Program-made: the position numbers and the translations under genes
Notes under the pieces: generated by a model
What the model saw: only the letters and a program-made list of their open reading frames with translations
Told to the model about the DNA's origin: nothing
The model's database searches: none
In this document: piece after piece, positions 35,804 to 45,261 of the stretch
How the letters are laid out: the number at the start of each line of letters is the position of its first letter
Numbering within the stretch: position 1 is the stretch's first letter
NCBI GenBank assembly: GCA_035936835.1
Contig: DASYVT010000176.1
Location: 1 to 54,644 of the forward strand
Direction of reading: 5' to 3'
Length of the DNA: 54,644 nucleotides
From: Candidatus Methylomirabilota bacterium
Lineage (GTDB): Bacteria > Methylomirabilota > Methylomirabilia > Rokubacteriales > CSP1-6

Positions 35804-38040
35804 AAGCCGAGCCCCCCCGCCGACGTGCTCGCCTGTCCAATGCCCAGGAGGTTGACGGAGAACCGGAACTCGCTGTCCTGGCCGTAGCGGTAGACGTACT
35901 CGGTCGTGATCGCCCAGCAGTCGAAGTGAATGTCGAGCCCCCCGCGGACCTCCGTCGCCCGCCCGGCAGTGACGTCCCAGGCACTCTTCACTTTCGCGTC
36001 CACGAACCGCGATAGTCGCACCGTCCCGCCCGCCTGTATGAAGCGAAAGCCCTGCTGCTCATTGAAGCGCGGCCCCACGTTCGCGGAGAAGTCCCGGAAG
36101 ACCGCGCTGATGTCCGCGTTGGCGTCCCGGAGCCCCAGGTCGTAGACATTGTACCGGGCATCCGCGCGGAACCGGAGGTGCTCATTCGGCTGGACGAGGG
36201 CCTCGGCCAGGAGGTCCTTGAACTGCGTCCCGACCGGGAGGAAGTTGAAGGTCTGGCTCACCGTCATCCGCGCCATCTCCCAGCGCACCGGCAGCTCGTT
36301 GGGCCCCGACGTGGTCCGCGCGTTCAGACGGTTCGTCAGCGAGTACGTCACCTCGTTGGCCTTGTTGACGGCGTCGATGCCCGTCCGCGCCTCGTAACCC
36401 GGGTCGATGCGGCTCGTCGGGCCCCCGCCCGGCTCCCACTGCGGGTTGGCCTTCTGGTTGAGGCCGCGGATCTCGAGGAAGTTGGCGCGCGGCTCGATGA
36501 CGTGCTCGAGCGCGGATATGCCGCCGGCGCCGTCGAGGGTGTACACGCGCGAGGCCCGCGCATCGACGAGCAAACCGCCCTCGATCTGCTGCCGCAGTCG
36601 GTCGGTGTTCTTCGTCGCCTCGATGGAGACCGGGGTCGCCGAGACCGGCCCGAGGGAGACCGCCTGTCCCACCACCTCTCGGTTGTAAAAGGTCAGGCGG
36701 CCGCCGGCGTAAGGCGTCACCGTGAAGAGCCCCGCCACCGGCACGGGCATATAGAGGCGCGGGTGGAAGTCGGCGCGGACTCCCGCGGAGCCGACCTCGC
36801 GGACGAAGTTCACGAAGGACGCCTGCCCCTCGTAGAGCAGGCCCGGGACCCCGGGCAGGGGCTGGCGCAGGCTCGTCAGCTTGATTTCCGGCGCCCGCTG
36901 GAGCTCGACCGCGCGGGTCTGCGTCAGGTCCTGGTACCAGTAGACGCGCCCGACCAGGTTGAACGAGTTCCAGCGCTGGGTGACGAAGGCGTTCGTCTCG
37001 GCGATCTGCCGGACCCGGTCCGCGGTCGTTACGGCGTAGGTCTTGTAGATGTTGTCGTCGGACGTGACGTTGGAGTCGAGCTTGAAGGACAGGCTCGGCG
37101 TCGCCTGCCAGATGTGCTGGAACTTGACGTAGCCGCGGTTCTCGGGCAGCCCTTCCGACTGCGCCGAGTTGAGGAACCTCTCGTTGAATCCGAACGCCGT
37201 CAGCTGGCCGCGGGTGTCCCGCGAGAGGATGTAGCGGTAGTCGAGGTCGGCTCCTATCCCCCGCTTGGTGTACACATCGAGGGCAAAGGTCAGATCCTGG
37301 CTATCGTTGATGGCCCAGTAGTACGGCGTCCGCGCGAGGAAGCCGTAGCGGGAGTTGGAGCCGAACTCGGGGAAGAGGAACCCCGACTTCCGCACGCGCC
37401 CGATGGATGCCGCGAAGAACGGCACCCATGGAATGACCGGGAAGCCCTTGACGAGGAACGAGGTGTCGGTGCCGGTGATCAGGTCTTCGAGGTCGGCCTG
37501 GGCCGAGCCGAGGCGGAAGGACCAGGCGGGGTCGTCACCCTCGCACGTGGTGAAGATGCCCTGCCGGACGCTGTAGACGCCCTCGCCCAGCCGGTCCATC
37601 CGGTCCGCGGAGAGGCGATAGTAGGGCGGCACGAAGGTCGAGCCCTTGTAGACCACGCCCGTGCCGGTATTGAGGTTGAAATCGATGCGCTCCCCCACGA
37701 GCCGGTCCTGGCCGTCGAAGAACACCGCCTTGCCCTGGGCGACGGCCTCGCCGGTGGCGCGGTTGATCTCCACGCGGTCGGCGACGAGCCGGTTTCCTCC
37801 GCGGGTGATCTCGACGTTGCCCGTGGCCAACAGGAGATCGGAGTCGCCGCCAACCTGTTGCATCCGGTCGGCGACGATATTGGTCTCACCCCCCGGGCCG
37901 CTCAGGGACAAGGGGGACTGCTGCGCCAAGGCCGGCCCGGGACCGGCGAAACCCCAGAGGGCCACGGCGAGGACCGCGGCCCAGCCTCGAGGGGTCAGCC
38001 GGCCGCGCGGACAGAGGTCGAGCGCTGATTTCGGGGACAC
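35800..38040 (-). CDS. lptD: LPS-assembly outer-membrane protein LptD
   Basis: LptD inserts LPS into the outer leaflet of the outer membrane. The 746 residues start at GTG 38040 with a signal peptide (to about residue 40, GPALAQ), then an OstA/LptA-like beta-jellyroll (NIVADRMQQVGG, NVEITRGGNRLVADRVEIN), then a 26-strand-type barrel domain (FPEFGSNSRYGFLARTPYYW, DYRYILSRDTRG). It ends in F, as outer-membrane barrels do. After signal removal only Cys166 and Cys708 remain, matching one of the two interdomain disulfide pairs of the E. coli protein. It follows folC by 14 bases. Confidence 0.95.
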   Translation of the reverse strand: MSPKSALDLCPRGRLTPRGWAAVLAVALWGFAGPGPALAQQSPLSLSGPGGETNIVADRMQQVGGDSDLLLATGNVEITRGGNRLVADRVEINRATGEAVAQGKAVFFDGQDRLVGERIDFNLNTGTGVVYKGSTFVPPYYRLSADRMDRLGEGVYSVRQGIFTTCEGDDPAWSFRLGSAQADLEDLITGTDTSFLVKGFPVIPWVPFFAASIGRVRKSGFLFPEFGSNSRYGFLARTPYYWAINDSQDLTFALDVYTKRGIGADLDYRYILSRDTRGQLTAFGFNERFLNSAQSEGLPENRGYVKFQHIWQATPSLSFKLDSNVTSDDNIYKTYAVTTADRVRQIAETNAFVTQRWNSFNLVGRVYWYQDLTQTRAVELQRAPEIKLTSLRQPLPGVPGLLYEGQASFVNFVREVGSAGVRADFHPRLYMPVPVAGLFTVTPYAGGRLTFYNREVVGQAVSLGPVSATPVSIEATKNTDRLRQQIEGGLLVDARASRVYTLDGAGGISALEHVIEPRANFLEIRGLNQKANPQWEPGGGPTSRIDPGYEARTGIDAVNKANEVTYSLTNRLNARTTSGPNELPVRWEMARMTVSQTFNFLPVGTQFKDLLAEALVQPNEHLRFRADARYNVYDLGLRDANADISAVFRDFSANVGPRFNEQQGFRFIQAGGTVRLSRFVDAKVKSAWDVTAGRATEVRGGLDIHFDCWAITTEYVYRYGQDSEFRFSVNLLGIGQASTSAGGLGF

Positions 38041-38054
38041 AGACCCATATGGTA

Positions 38055-39362
38055 TCAGCCACGCTGTACGGCTTGGCTAAAAATATCTGTATTTTCAGTG
38101 GCTTGGGCGAGAATCTCGCCTATGAGAAAGAGAGAGCCCGCCACACAAACGGTAGGGGTCTCGGCCTCTGAGAGGGCCATCTGTAGGGCCTCGGTGGGAG
38201 TAGCCGCCGTATCTACTCTTGTAGTCCCGCCGCCGACGAGGGCGCGAGCCAACTCAGCGAGCGAGGCCGGGGAGGAGGCCCGCGGGTGGTGGGCGGCTGT
38301 GCAGATGACCCGCTCGGCCAGCGGCAGGAGCGCGGCCAGGATGCCGGTCCGGTCCTTGTCCTCCGAGGTGCCGACGACGAAGGTGACGCGCCGGCCGGGG
38401 AAGTACGCCTCGAGCGAAGCCGCCAGCGCCCGCGCGCCGGCCGGGTTGTGCGCCCCGTCCACGATGACGGGCGGATCGCGGCGGATCAGCTGGAATCGCC
38501 CGGGCCAGCGCGCGCGGCCGAGACCCGCGCGGATCGCCGCGTCACCGGCGCCGAGGGCGCGGGCGGCCCCCGCCGCCAAGAGTGCGTTGCCGGGTTGGAA
38601 GACGCCCAGGAGACCGCAGCGCACGTCGCCCAGACGCCATCCGGGCCCTTCGAGATCAAACCACTGGCCGTCCAGTGACGCGCCTCGCATCCGCACGCGG
38701 AAATCGCGCCCCTCGACGAGGAGCGGCACGCCGACAAGGGTTGCCTGGCGGGCGAGGACGGCCTCGACGGCAGGCTCCTGCCTGGCCGAGAGCGCGACCC
38801 CGCTCCTGATGATGGCCGCCTTCTCGCCGGCGATGGCCTCGAGCGTATCGCCCAGATACGCCTGGTGGTCGTAGTCGATGCGCGTGATCACCTCGACGGC
38901 GGGACGGCCGACGGAGGTCGAATCGAGCCGCCCGCCGAGACCCGTTTCAAGCACCGCCACCTCGACGCCGTCGCTCGCGAAGTGGTCGAGCGCGAGCGCG
39001 GTCAGGGCCTCGAACATGGTCGCGTCGAGCCTTGCCAGGAGCGTGCCGAGGGCCTCCACGCCGTCGGCCAACACGGCCTCCTCGATCGGGCGGCCGTCCA
39101 CGCGGATGCGCTCGCGCAGGTCCAGCAGGTGGGGCGAGGTGTAAAGGCCGACGCGGCGGCCGGCGGACTCCAGGATGGCCGCGAGCATCGCGGCGACGGA
39201 GCCCTTGCCGTTGGTGCCCGCCACCTGCACCAGGGTCATCGCGCGCTCCGGGCTGCCCACAGCCGCAAGGAGCGCCTCGATGCGCTCGAGGCCGGGGCGC
39301 ATGCCGGCCATTTCTCCGCCCCGCAGCCCGGTGATGCGGGCCACCGCCTCGCGGTACGTCAT
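38055..39362 (-). CDS. folC: Folylpolyglutamate synthase / dihydrofolate synthase FolC
   Basis: This Mur-ligase-family enzyme (435 residues) adds glutamate to dihydropteroate and folates. The P-loop is VAGTNGKGSVAAML, followed by TSPHLLDLRERIRVDG, LETGLGGRLDSTS, GEKAAIIR and, in the C-terminal domain, VIVDGAHNPAGA and GTSEDKDRTGI. Start ATG 39362 overlaps the accD stop. accD-folC adjacency is common in bacteria. The final 15 residues (ATENTDIFSQAVQRG) lie in a locally A+T-rich patch. Confidence 0.96.
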   Translation of the reverse strand: MTYREAVARITGLRGGEMAGMRPGLERIEALLAAVGSPERAMTLVQVAGTNGKGSVAAMLAAILESAGRRVGLYTSPHLLDLRERIRVDGRPIEEAVLADGVEALGTLLARLDATMFEALTALALDHFASDGVEVAVLETGLGGRLDSTSVGRPAVEVITRIDYDHQAYLGDTLEAIAGEKAAIIRSGVALSARQEPAVEAVLARQATLVGVPLLVEGRDFRVRMRGASLDGQWFDLEGPGWRLGDVRCGLLGVFQPGNALLAAGAARALGAGDAAIRAGLGRARWPGRFQLIRRDPPVIVDGAHNPAGARALAASLEAYFPGRRVTFVVGTSEDKDRTGILAALLPLAERVICTAAHHPRASSPASLAELARALVGGGTTRVDTAATPTEALQMALSEAETPTVCVAGSLFLIGEILAQATENTDIFSQAVQRG

Positions 39363-40222
39363 GGTGCCGGCAGCGACCGGCCCGCGAAGAATCCGAAGAT
39401 GCGGCGGAGGGTCTCCCGCATCTCGCGCCGCTCCACTACGAGGTCGAGCTGGCCGTGCTCGAGCAGGAACTCCGAGCGCTGGAATCCCTCGGGCAGCGGC
39501 TGGCGGATGGTCTCGGCGATCACGCGCGGCCCGGCGAAGCCGATGAGGGCGCGTGGCTCGGCAAGGATGAGATCTCCCAGCATGGCGAAACTGGCCGTGA
39601 CTCCGCCCGTGGTCGGGTCGGTGAGAAGCGAGACGTAGGGCAGGCGCTCGTCGGCCAGCCGCTTGAGCGCCGCGGCGGTCTTGGCCATCTGCATGAGCGA
39701 GAGGATGCCCTCCTGCATGCGCGCCCCGCCGGACGCCGACACGATCAGCAGCGGCAGCCGCTTCTGGATCGCGAGCTCGATGGCCCGCGCGAGCTTCTCG
39801 CCCACGACCGAGGCCATGCTGCCGCCGAGAAAGCCGAACTCGAACACGGCGAGGACCACGGGGTGCCCCCCGATGCGCGCGACACCCGTCAGCACCGCCT
39901 CCTCGAGACCGGTCTTGCTGCGGGCGGCCTTGACGCGGTCCGTGTACCGCTTGGTGTCCTTGAAGCCGAGCGGGTCCTTGGAGCGCAGCCCCGCCTCGCG
40001 CTCCTCGAAGGAGCCTTCGTCCACGATCGAGGCGATGCGCTCGCGCGCGCTGATGCGGAAGGGGTAGCGGCACTTGGGACAGACGCGGCCCGCGCGGTCG
40101 ACCTCCGCGCGGTAGACGATCTCCTTGCAGGAGTCGCATTTGACCCAGAGGCCCTCGGCGATGTTGACCTTCTTGGGCCTGTCCTCCCCTTCCCCCTTTC
40201 CCTTCCAGAACCAGGCGACCAT
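39359..40222 (-). CDS. accD: Acetyl-CoA carboxylase carboxyltransferase subunit beta
   Basis: AccD transfers carboxyl from biotin to acetyl-CoA with AccA, the first step of fatty-acid synthesis. The 287 residues have the N-terminal zinc ribbon (CDSCKEIVYRAE, then CPKCRYPF), FPDG-like acyl-CoA pocket residues, and VSASGGARMQEGILSLMQMAKT and DPTTGGVTASFAMLGD, which form the CoA-binding oxyanion holes. It begins two bases after the trpA stop. accA is not in the window. Confidence 0.97.
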   Translation of the reverse strand: MVAWFWKGKGEGEDRPKKVNIAEGLWVKCDSCKEIVYRAEVDRAGRVCPKCRYPFRISARERIASIVDEGSFEEREAGLRSKDPLGFKDTKRYTDRVKAARSKTGLEEAVLTGVARIGGHPVVLAVFEFGFLGGSMASVVGEKLARAIELAIQKRLPLLIVSASGGARMQEGILSLMQMAKTAAALKRLADERLPYVSLLTDPTTGGVTASFAMLGDLILAEPRALIGFAGPRVIAETIRQPLPEGFQRSEFLLEHGQLDLVVERREMRETLRRIFGFFAGRSLPAP

Positions 40223-40224
40223 GC

Positions 40225-41052
40225 TCAGGCCCTCGACTCTTCGCCTACGGGCCTGAGCGGCTCTTTGAGCGACGCGATAAAATCGCCGATCTTCGTCACG
40301 AGGTCGGCCTGGCCCGCGTGCTTCTCGACGAGCTGGACGATGGCCGAGCCGACGATGACACCGTCGGCCGCCTGTCCCACGGCCGCGGCCTGGGCCGGAG
40401 TGCCGATGCCGAAGCCGACGCAGATCGGCTTCGTGGTGATCCCGCGCAGAGTGCGCAGGTGCTGCGCCAACTCCGCCGGCAGCTCGGCGCGGGCGCCCGT
40501 CACGCCCATCAGCGAGACCATGTAGAGAAAGCCGCTGCTGGCCCGCGCGATCTTCCGCATCCGGTCGGGAGTGGACGTCGGCGCGACGAGGTGGATCAGG
40601 TCGAGCTCTGCGGAGTTCGCCTCGCCGCGCAGGGGCCCGGATTCCTCGGGCGGCAGGTCCGCGACGATGACGCCGTCCACGCCGCTCTCCACGGCCGTCC
40701 CGCAGAAGGCCTTGAGCCCGAAGGCAAGGAGCAGGTTGTAGTACGTGAGGAAGACCAGCGGCACGGCGGTCTCGCCGCGCAGCTCGCGCGCGAGCTCGAG
40801 CACGCGGGGCAGCGTCACCCCGGCGTGGAGCGCCCGCTGGGTCGCGCGCTGGATGACGGGGCCGTCGGCCAGCGGGTCCGAGAACGGCACGCCCAGCTCG
40901 ACGATGTCCGCGCCGCGCCGCGCGGCCTCGACCACCAGCCGGCGCGTGAGCGCCAGCGACGGATCGCCCGCGGTGAAGTAGGGCACGAGCGCCCGCTCGC
41001 CGCGCTGTCGAAGCGCCGCGAACGTCGCCGCCAGGCGCCCGGCCGTCGTCAC
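40225..41052 (-). CDS. trpA: Tryptophan synthase alpha subunit
   Basis: TrpA cleaves indole-3-glycerol phosphate to indole. The 275-residue TIM barrel has YFTAGDPSL, the catalytic Glu in [18 protein letters not shown], the Asp in [12 protein letters not shown], and [12 protein letters not shown] and [11 protein letters not shown] for phosphate binding. Start GTG 41052 overlaps the trpB stop, so alpha and beta subunits are translationally coupled. The order is trpC-trpF-trpB-trpA. Confidence 0.97.
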   Translation of the reverse strand: MTTAGRLAATFAALRQRGERALVPYFTAGDPSLALTRRLVVEAARRGADIVELGVPFSDPLADGPVIQRATQRALHAGVTLPRVLELARELRGETAVPLVFLTYYNLLLAFGLKAFCGTAVESGVDGVIVADLPPEESGPLRGEANSAELDLIHLVAPTSTPDRMRKIARASSGFLYMVSLMGVTGARAELPAELAQHLRTLRGITTKPICVGFGIGTPAQAAAVGQAADGVIVGSAIVQLVEKHAGQADLVTKIGDFIASLKEPLRPVGEESRA

Positions 41053-42299
41053 CGCCGGCCTCCGGCCGCCGCGGGCGCGCCGCGACCGGGGACGTCCGCG
41101 AGCGCCTCCTCCACCGTGTGGACGTCCTTGTCGCCCCGGCCGGACAGCCCGACCACGATGCTCTGGCTCTTCTTCATGGCGGCGGCAGCCCGCATCGCCC
41201 AGGCAACCGCGTGCGCGGACTCGAGCGCGGGCATGATGCCCTCGAGCCGCGTCAGGACCCCGAAGGCGTCCAGGGCCTCGACATCGGTCGCCGACTCGTA
41301 CTGGAAGCGCCCCATCTCCTTGTAGTAGGCGTGCTCGGGCCCGGAGCCCGGGTAGTCGAGTCCGGCGGAGATCGAGTGAGCTTCGGCGATCTGCCCGTCG
41401 TCGTTCTGGAGCACGTAGCTCATGCTGCCGTGCAGCACGCCGACCGCTCCCGCGCCGAGCGAGGCGCCGTGCCTGCCGGTGGAGACGCCGTGGCCGCCGG
41501 GCTCGACTCCCACGATCCTGACGCGCGTGTCCTTGATGAAGGGCCAGAAGAGACCGATGGCGTTGGAGCCGCCGCCCACGCAGGCGACCAAGAGGTCGGG
41601 CAGCCTCCCCGTGATCTTGCGCGACTGGGCCCTCGCCTCCTCGCCGATAACGCGGTGGAAGTCGCGGACCATCATGGGGTACGGGTGCGGGCCCAGCGCC
41701 GATCCGAGGAGGTAGTAGGTGCTCCGCACGTTGGTGACCCAGTCCCGCAGGGCCTCGTTGACGGCATCCTTGAGCGTCTTCGAGCCGCTCTCGACGGGGA
41801 TGACCGCGGCGCCGAGGAGCTTCATCCGGAAGACGTTGAGCGCCTGGCGCGCGATGTCCACGCTGCCCATGTACACCTGGCACTCGAGCCCCAAGAGCGC
41901 CGCCGCGGTCGCCGACGCGACGCCGTGCTGGCCCGCGCCCGTCTCCGCGATGATGCGCCGCTTGCCCATGCGCTCGGCCAGGAGCGCCTGGCCCAGCACG
42001 TTGTTGATCTTGTGCGCGCCTGTATGGCAGAGGTCTTCTCGCTTGAGAAAGATTTTGGCCCCGCCGCAATGCTTAGTGAGCCGCTCGGCGAAGTACAGCG
42101 GTGTCGGACGTCCGGCGTAACTCGCCAGAAGCCCTCTCAGGCGGCCGGTGAACCGCTTGTCCCGCATCGCCGCCCGGTAGGCCTTCTCGAGTTCGACGAG
42201 CGGGGCCATCAGCGTCTCGGGGACGAAGCGCCCGCCGAAGCGACCGAAGTGTCCGGCGGCGTCGGGGAGAGATCCGGGGTCGGGAAGGCGGGAGGTCAT
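41049..42299 (-). CDS. trpB: Tryptophan synthase beta subunit
   Basis: TrpB is the PLP enzyme joining indole and serine. The 416 residues begin with [19 protein letters not shown] and contain the PLP lysine in [28 protein letters not shown], the phosphate-binding [19 protein letters not shown] and [13 protein letters not shown]. This is the canonical TrpB1 form. Start ATG 42299 overlaps the trpF stop (ATGA). Confidence 0.98.
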   Translation of the reverse strand: MTSRLPDPGSLPDAAGHFGRFGGRFVPETLMAPLVELEKAYRAAMRDKRFTGRLRGLLASYAGRPTPLYFAERLTKHCGGAKIFLKREDLCHTGAHKINNVLGQALLAERMGKRRIIAETGAGQHGVASATAAALLGLECQVYMGSVDIARQALNVFRMKLLGAAVIPVESGSKTLKDAVNEALRDWVTNVRSTYYLLGSALGPHPYPMMVRDFHRVIGEEARAQSRKITGRLPDLLVACVGGGSNAIGLFWPFIKDTRVRIVGVEPGGHGVSTGRHGASLGAGAVGVLHGSMSYVLQNDDGQIAEAHSISAGLDYPGSGPEHAYYKEMGRFQYESATDVEALDAFGVLTRLEGIMPALESAHAVAWAMRAAAAMKKSQSIVVGLSGRGDKDVHTVEEALADVPGRGAPAAAGGRR

Positions 42300-42964
42300 G
42301 CCGATCGAGCCGCGGCCACGAAGCGCCGCACCTTGTCGGGGTCCTTGGTGCCGGGACTCGCCTCCACCCCCGAGGTCACGTCTACGGCGTAGGGCTTCAC
42401 GATGCCGATGGCCCGGACCACGTTCTCCGGCGTGAGCCCGCCCGAGAGAATGACTCTCGGCCTCGGCCGGTCGCAGTAGGTCGCAACGATGCGGGCGGCA
42501 TGGCCCCACTCCAGGGGCTCGCGGGCCTCGCCCTCGCTCCATCGGACCGCTGTGTCGAGGAGCACCGCGGCGGCGACCTTGCTGTAGGACAGCACCTGGA
42601 ACCCCTCGGTGACCCGGTACGCCGGCAGGCCCTCGATCGTCGACGCCGGCGGCAGCTTGATGGTCTTGATCACCGGCAGGTCGTAGCCGGCGAGGTCCTC
42701 GGGTTTCTCCTCGCCATGGAATTGCAGCGCTCCCAGTCCCGCCTCCGCGGCCACCGCCTTGACATGGCCAGGGGCGTGATCCCAGAAGATGCCGACCGTC
42801 GTGACGAATGGCGGCAGCTGGGCGATGATCGATGCCGCTGCCGCAGGCTCCACGTACCGCGGCGTCTTCTCCACGAAGATGAAGCCGAGGGCGTCCACGC
42901 CGGCGTCGACAGCACAGCGCGCGTCCTCGATATTGGTGATCCCGCAGATCTTCACCCTGATCAA
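42296..42964 (-). CDS. trpF: Phosphoribosylanthranilate isomerase TrpF
   Basis: This TIM-barrel isomerase (about 222 residues) has the family start [15 protein letters not shown], then [23 protein letters not shown] and, near the end, [10 protein letters not shown] and [13 protein letters not shown] chose TTG 42964 because it gives that start and has GAGG about nine bases upstream; GTG 42955 and an ATG further upstream at 43036 are possible. The upstream sequence is made of a repeated element shared with the end of trpC, so the ribosome site of trpF appears to come from the repeat. Confidence 0.93.
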   Translation of the reverse strand: MIRVKICGITNIEDARCAVDAGVDALGFIFVEKTPRYVEPAAAASIIAQLPPFVTTVGIFWDHAPGHVKAVAAEAGLGALQFHGEEKPEDLAGYDLPVIKTIKLPPASTIEGLPAYRVTEGFQVLSYSKVAAAVLLDTAVRWSEGEAREPLEWGHAARIVATYCDRPRPRVILSGGLTPENVVRAIGIVKPYAVDVTSGVEASPGTKDPDKVRRFVAAARSA

Positions 42965-42965
42965 C

Positions 42966-43119
42966 TCAGCACTCGCCTCGCCGGGGATCCACTCAGCTCT
43001 CGCCTCATGGCTTCGCCCTTCGGCTCGAACTGCCACGCCTGCGGCTTGTCGGCCCCGTCTCGGCTCGAAAGGCCATCAGCACTCGCCTCATGGCTTCGCC
43101 CTTTGGCTCGAACTGCCAC
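42966..43119. repeat. Direct repeats at the trpC-trpF junction
   Basis: Two copies of a 44-base sequence, 42993-43036 and 43076-43119, differ at two positions; each contains CTCATGGCTTCGCCCTT and GGCTCGAACTGCCAC. A third partial copy (TCAGCACTCGCCTC, 42966-42979) matches the first 14 bases. The right-hand copy encodes the last residues and stop of TrpC (minus strand). The set looks like a short dispersed repeat that landed at a gene boundary. Confidence 0.93.
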
Positions 43120-43912
43120 AGCCACCGTCCTGGAGCGTGAGCTCCCGCACCTTGGCCGCCACGTCCGCGGCCCGCACGAGACCTTCGCCGACGAGGACGG
43201 CGTGCGCCCCCGCCCGGACGACCCGTAGGACGTCGTCCCGCGTGAAGATGCCGCTCTCGCTCACCGCCGTATGCGCGGGCGGGATCCGCGGCAGCAGCGC
43301 GAGCGAGGCCTCGAGGCTCGTCTCGAGCGTCTGGAGGTCGCGGTTGTTGACGCCGATGACGGGCGCGCCGAGCGCCACGGCCCTGTCGAGCTCCGCGGCC
43401 GTGTGCGCCTCGACGAGGGTGGCCAGGCCGATGCCCTTGGCGGCGTGGTGGAGGTCGCGGAGCCGGGGATCGTCGAGCGCCGCCACGATCAGCAGCACGG
43501 CATCGGCGCCCGCGGCGCGCGATTCCCAGAGCTGGTACTCGTCGAGGATGAACTCCTTGCGGAGAAGGGGAAGGTCCACGGCCGCGCGCACGGCGACGAG
43601 ATCACCGAGCGCGCCGCGGAAGTATTTCTCGTCGGTCAGGACGGAGATCGCCGCCGCGCCCGCCCGCGCGTAGACGCGCGCCTGGGCCACGGGATCGAGT
43701 GCGGCGTTCAGCGTGCCCCTGGAGGGAGAGGCCTTCTTCACCTCGGCGATGAGCCGGACGCCGCCCGGGGAGGGCGGTCTCAGCGCGGCCTCGAACTCTC
43801 TTGCGGGGCCGAGCCCGCGGCAGGACGCCTCTAGCTCGGCCTGCGGCTGTTCCCCGCGAAGCCGCCGGAGCTCCTCCCGCTTGTTCGCGAGAATCTCGTC
43901 GAGCGCGCCCAT
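43088..43912 (-). CDS. trpC: Indole-3-glycerol phosphate synthase TrpC
   Basis: This TIM-barrel enzyme (274 residues) converts carboxyphenylaminodeoxyribulose phosphate to indole-3-glycerol phosphate. Visible blocks are LDEILANKREELRRL, LIAEVKKASPSRG, VLTDEKYFRGALGDL, LLRKEFILDEYQLWE, GVNNRDLQTLET and SESGIFTRDDV. The normal protein end (AAKVRELTL) is followed by QDGGCGSSSQRAKP, largely encoded by a copy of the repeat described at this junction. It starts eight bases after pncB. Confidence 0.96.
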   Translation of the reverse strand: MGALDEILANKREELRRLRGEQPQAELEASCRGLGPAREFEAALRPPSPGGVRLIAEVKKASPSRGTLNAALDPVAQARVYARAGAAAISVLTDEKYFRGALGDLVAVRAAVDLPLLRKEFILDEYQLWESRAAGADAVLLIVAALDDPRLRDLHHAAKGIGLATLVEAHTAAELDRAVALGAPVIGVNNRDLQTLETSLEASLALLPRIPPAHTAVSESGIFTRDDVLRVVRAGAHAVLVGEGLVRAADVAAKVRELTLQDGGCGSSSQRAKP

Positions 43913-43920
43913 CCCATGAC

Positions 43921-45138
43921 CTAATAGTCGCCGCGCAGCCCGTGCTCGTGCGCCGGGGCGAGATCGATGCGCGCCATCTGCTCGAGCACGTGCTCGCGCA
44001 GCGTCCGCGGCGGTGGCAGGTCGCGCACGATCTTCCCCCTCGCGATCAGCGGTTTGAGCAGCGCCTCCGCCGGTCTGCCGCCGGCGTCCACCGGCGCCGG
44101 CTTCGCGGCGGACAGCACCACGTTCGTCACCGTGCCGGGCAGGCGCCACACCTGCTTGGCGCCGGAGCGCTTGCCGCGCTTGGCCATGGGCCGACCTTCG
44201 ATCTCCATGATGTCGAGCGCGAAGGACAGCACGGGCGCGTTCGCGATGGAGGTGCCGACGCCGTACCCGTCTACGAGGGGGTTGAGCTTGAGGATCTCGT
44301 ACTCATCGATCCCGCCCGAGGCGAAGATCTTCACGTGCTCGAAGCCGCGGATGTCGAGCTCCCAGCGGACCTCCTCGAGGATGCGGAAGAAGTCACCGCG
44401 CCGCGACGACGGCGTGTCGAGCCGCACGGCGTACAGGTCCTTGCCGAGCGCCTCGGCGACGCGAATCGCCTCGAACTTCTCGTCCTGGAGGGTATCGATG
44501 AGGGCGACCCGCCTGACCTTCGGATCGATGACCTCGTGGAAGGCCTTCAAGGCCTCGACCGTGTCACCAAACATCAGCACGAGGGCGTGGGGGATCGTGC
44601 CCGTGGGGTCGGCGTCGATCAGCTCGGCGGCCTTGGTGACGGCCACGCCGTCGCAGCCGCCGACGAAGGCGTTGCGCTCGATCATCGGCGCGAGCGCGGG
44701 GTGCATCCGCCGCGCCCCGAACGAGATGACCGCGCGGTCGCCCGCGGCGCGCTTGCAGCGGGCGGCCTTGGTCGCGATGCCCGAGGCCTGGCAGAGGAGG
44801 CCGAGCAGCGCCGTCTCGTACTCTGCCCACTCGACGTACGTGCCCTCGATGACCAGCACCGGCTCGTGGGGACCGAAGATCGTCCCCTCGTCCATGGCCC
44901 ACGCGTTCACCGGCAGCCCTTCCAGGAGCGCCGCCGCCTCCTCGATGCCGGCCAGGATGCCGAAGTTCCAGTCGGCCTGGGGGAAGCTCTTGAGCCGGAT
45001 CTCTGCCTTGACGCGCTTGGTGAGGCCCTTGGCCTTGAGGATCTGTATGGTCCGCTGGAAGTAGACGTCCGACACCTGGCCCGCTTTGATCTCGGGCTCG
45101 GACGCGATGTGGAAGGCACGCTTCGGCTGGTTCGCCAT
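43921..45138 (-). CDS. pncB: Nicotinate phosphoribosyltransferase
   Basis: This NAD-salvage enzyme couples nicotinate and PRPP to nicotinate mononucleotide. The 405 residues show VSDVYFQRTIQIL, DEGTIFGPHEPVLVIEG, SFGARRMHPALAPMIERNA, LIDTLQDEKFEAIRVAEA, VRLDTPSSRRGD, FASGGIDEYEI and YGVGTSIANAPVL, the pattern of the shorter bacterial/archaeal NAPRT group. ATG 45138 gives a sensible start, though no strong Shine-Dalgarno sequence is seen. It is the first gene of the operon leading into trp; a hairpin upstream separates it from galU. Confidence 0.93.
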   Translation of the reverse strand: MANQPKRAFHIASEPEIKAGQVSDVYFQRTIQILKAKGLTKRVKAEIRLKSFPQADWNFGILAGIEEAAALLEGLPVNAWAMDEGTIFGPHEPVLVIEGTYVEWAEYETALLGLLCQASGIATKAARCKRAAGDRAVISFGARRMHPALAPMIERNAFVGGCDGVAVTKAAELIDADPTGTIPHALVLMFGDTVEALKAFHEVIDPKVRRVALIDTLQDEKFEAIRVAEALGKDLYAVRLDTPSSRRGDFFRILEEVRWELDIRGFEHVKIFASGGIDEYEILKLNPLVDGYGVGTSIANAPVLSFALDIMEIEGRPMAKRGKRSGAKQVWRLPGTVTNVVLSAAKPAPVDAGGRPAEALLKPLIARGKIVRDLPPPRTLREHVLEQMARIDLAPAHEHGLRGDY

Positions 45139-45208
45139 GCTGGTAGAGGGCGAGTAGGACCGGCCCTCAAGTGGGCGGATTGTCCCAGAAACGCTCCGTG
45201 AAGTCAAA

Positions 45209-45233
45209 CGGCTGCGGCTCCCTTCCGCAGCCG
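45209..45233 (-). terminator. Probable intrinsic terminator after galU
   Basis: CGGCTGCGG (45209-45217) and CCGCAGCCG (45225-45233) form a 9-bp GC-rich stem with a 7-base loop. On the minus strand the stem is followed by TTTGAC, a short U run, about 28 bases after the galU stop. A weaker inverted repeat (AAGTCC/GGACTT, 45235-45257) sits beside it. Confidence 0.6.
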
Positions 45234-45261
45234 CAAGTCCCTGCCCTACAAGGACTTCCGG

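Noticed and set aside
38086-38120. Terminator suggested by an A+T patch and the GGCGAGA/TCTCGCC palindrome near the end of folC
   Set aside because: The sequence lies inside the FolC coding region and lptD follows 14 bases after the stop, so transcription is expected to continue.
42993-43119. CRISPR array suggested by the 44-bp repeats
   Set aside because: Only two full copies exist, one is coding for the TrpC tail, and there is no series of regular spacers or cas gene.
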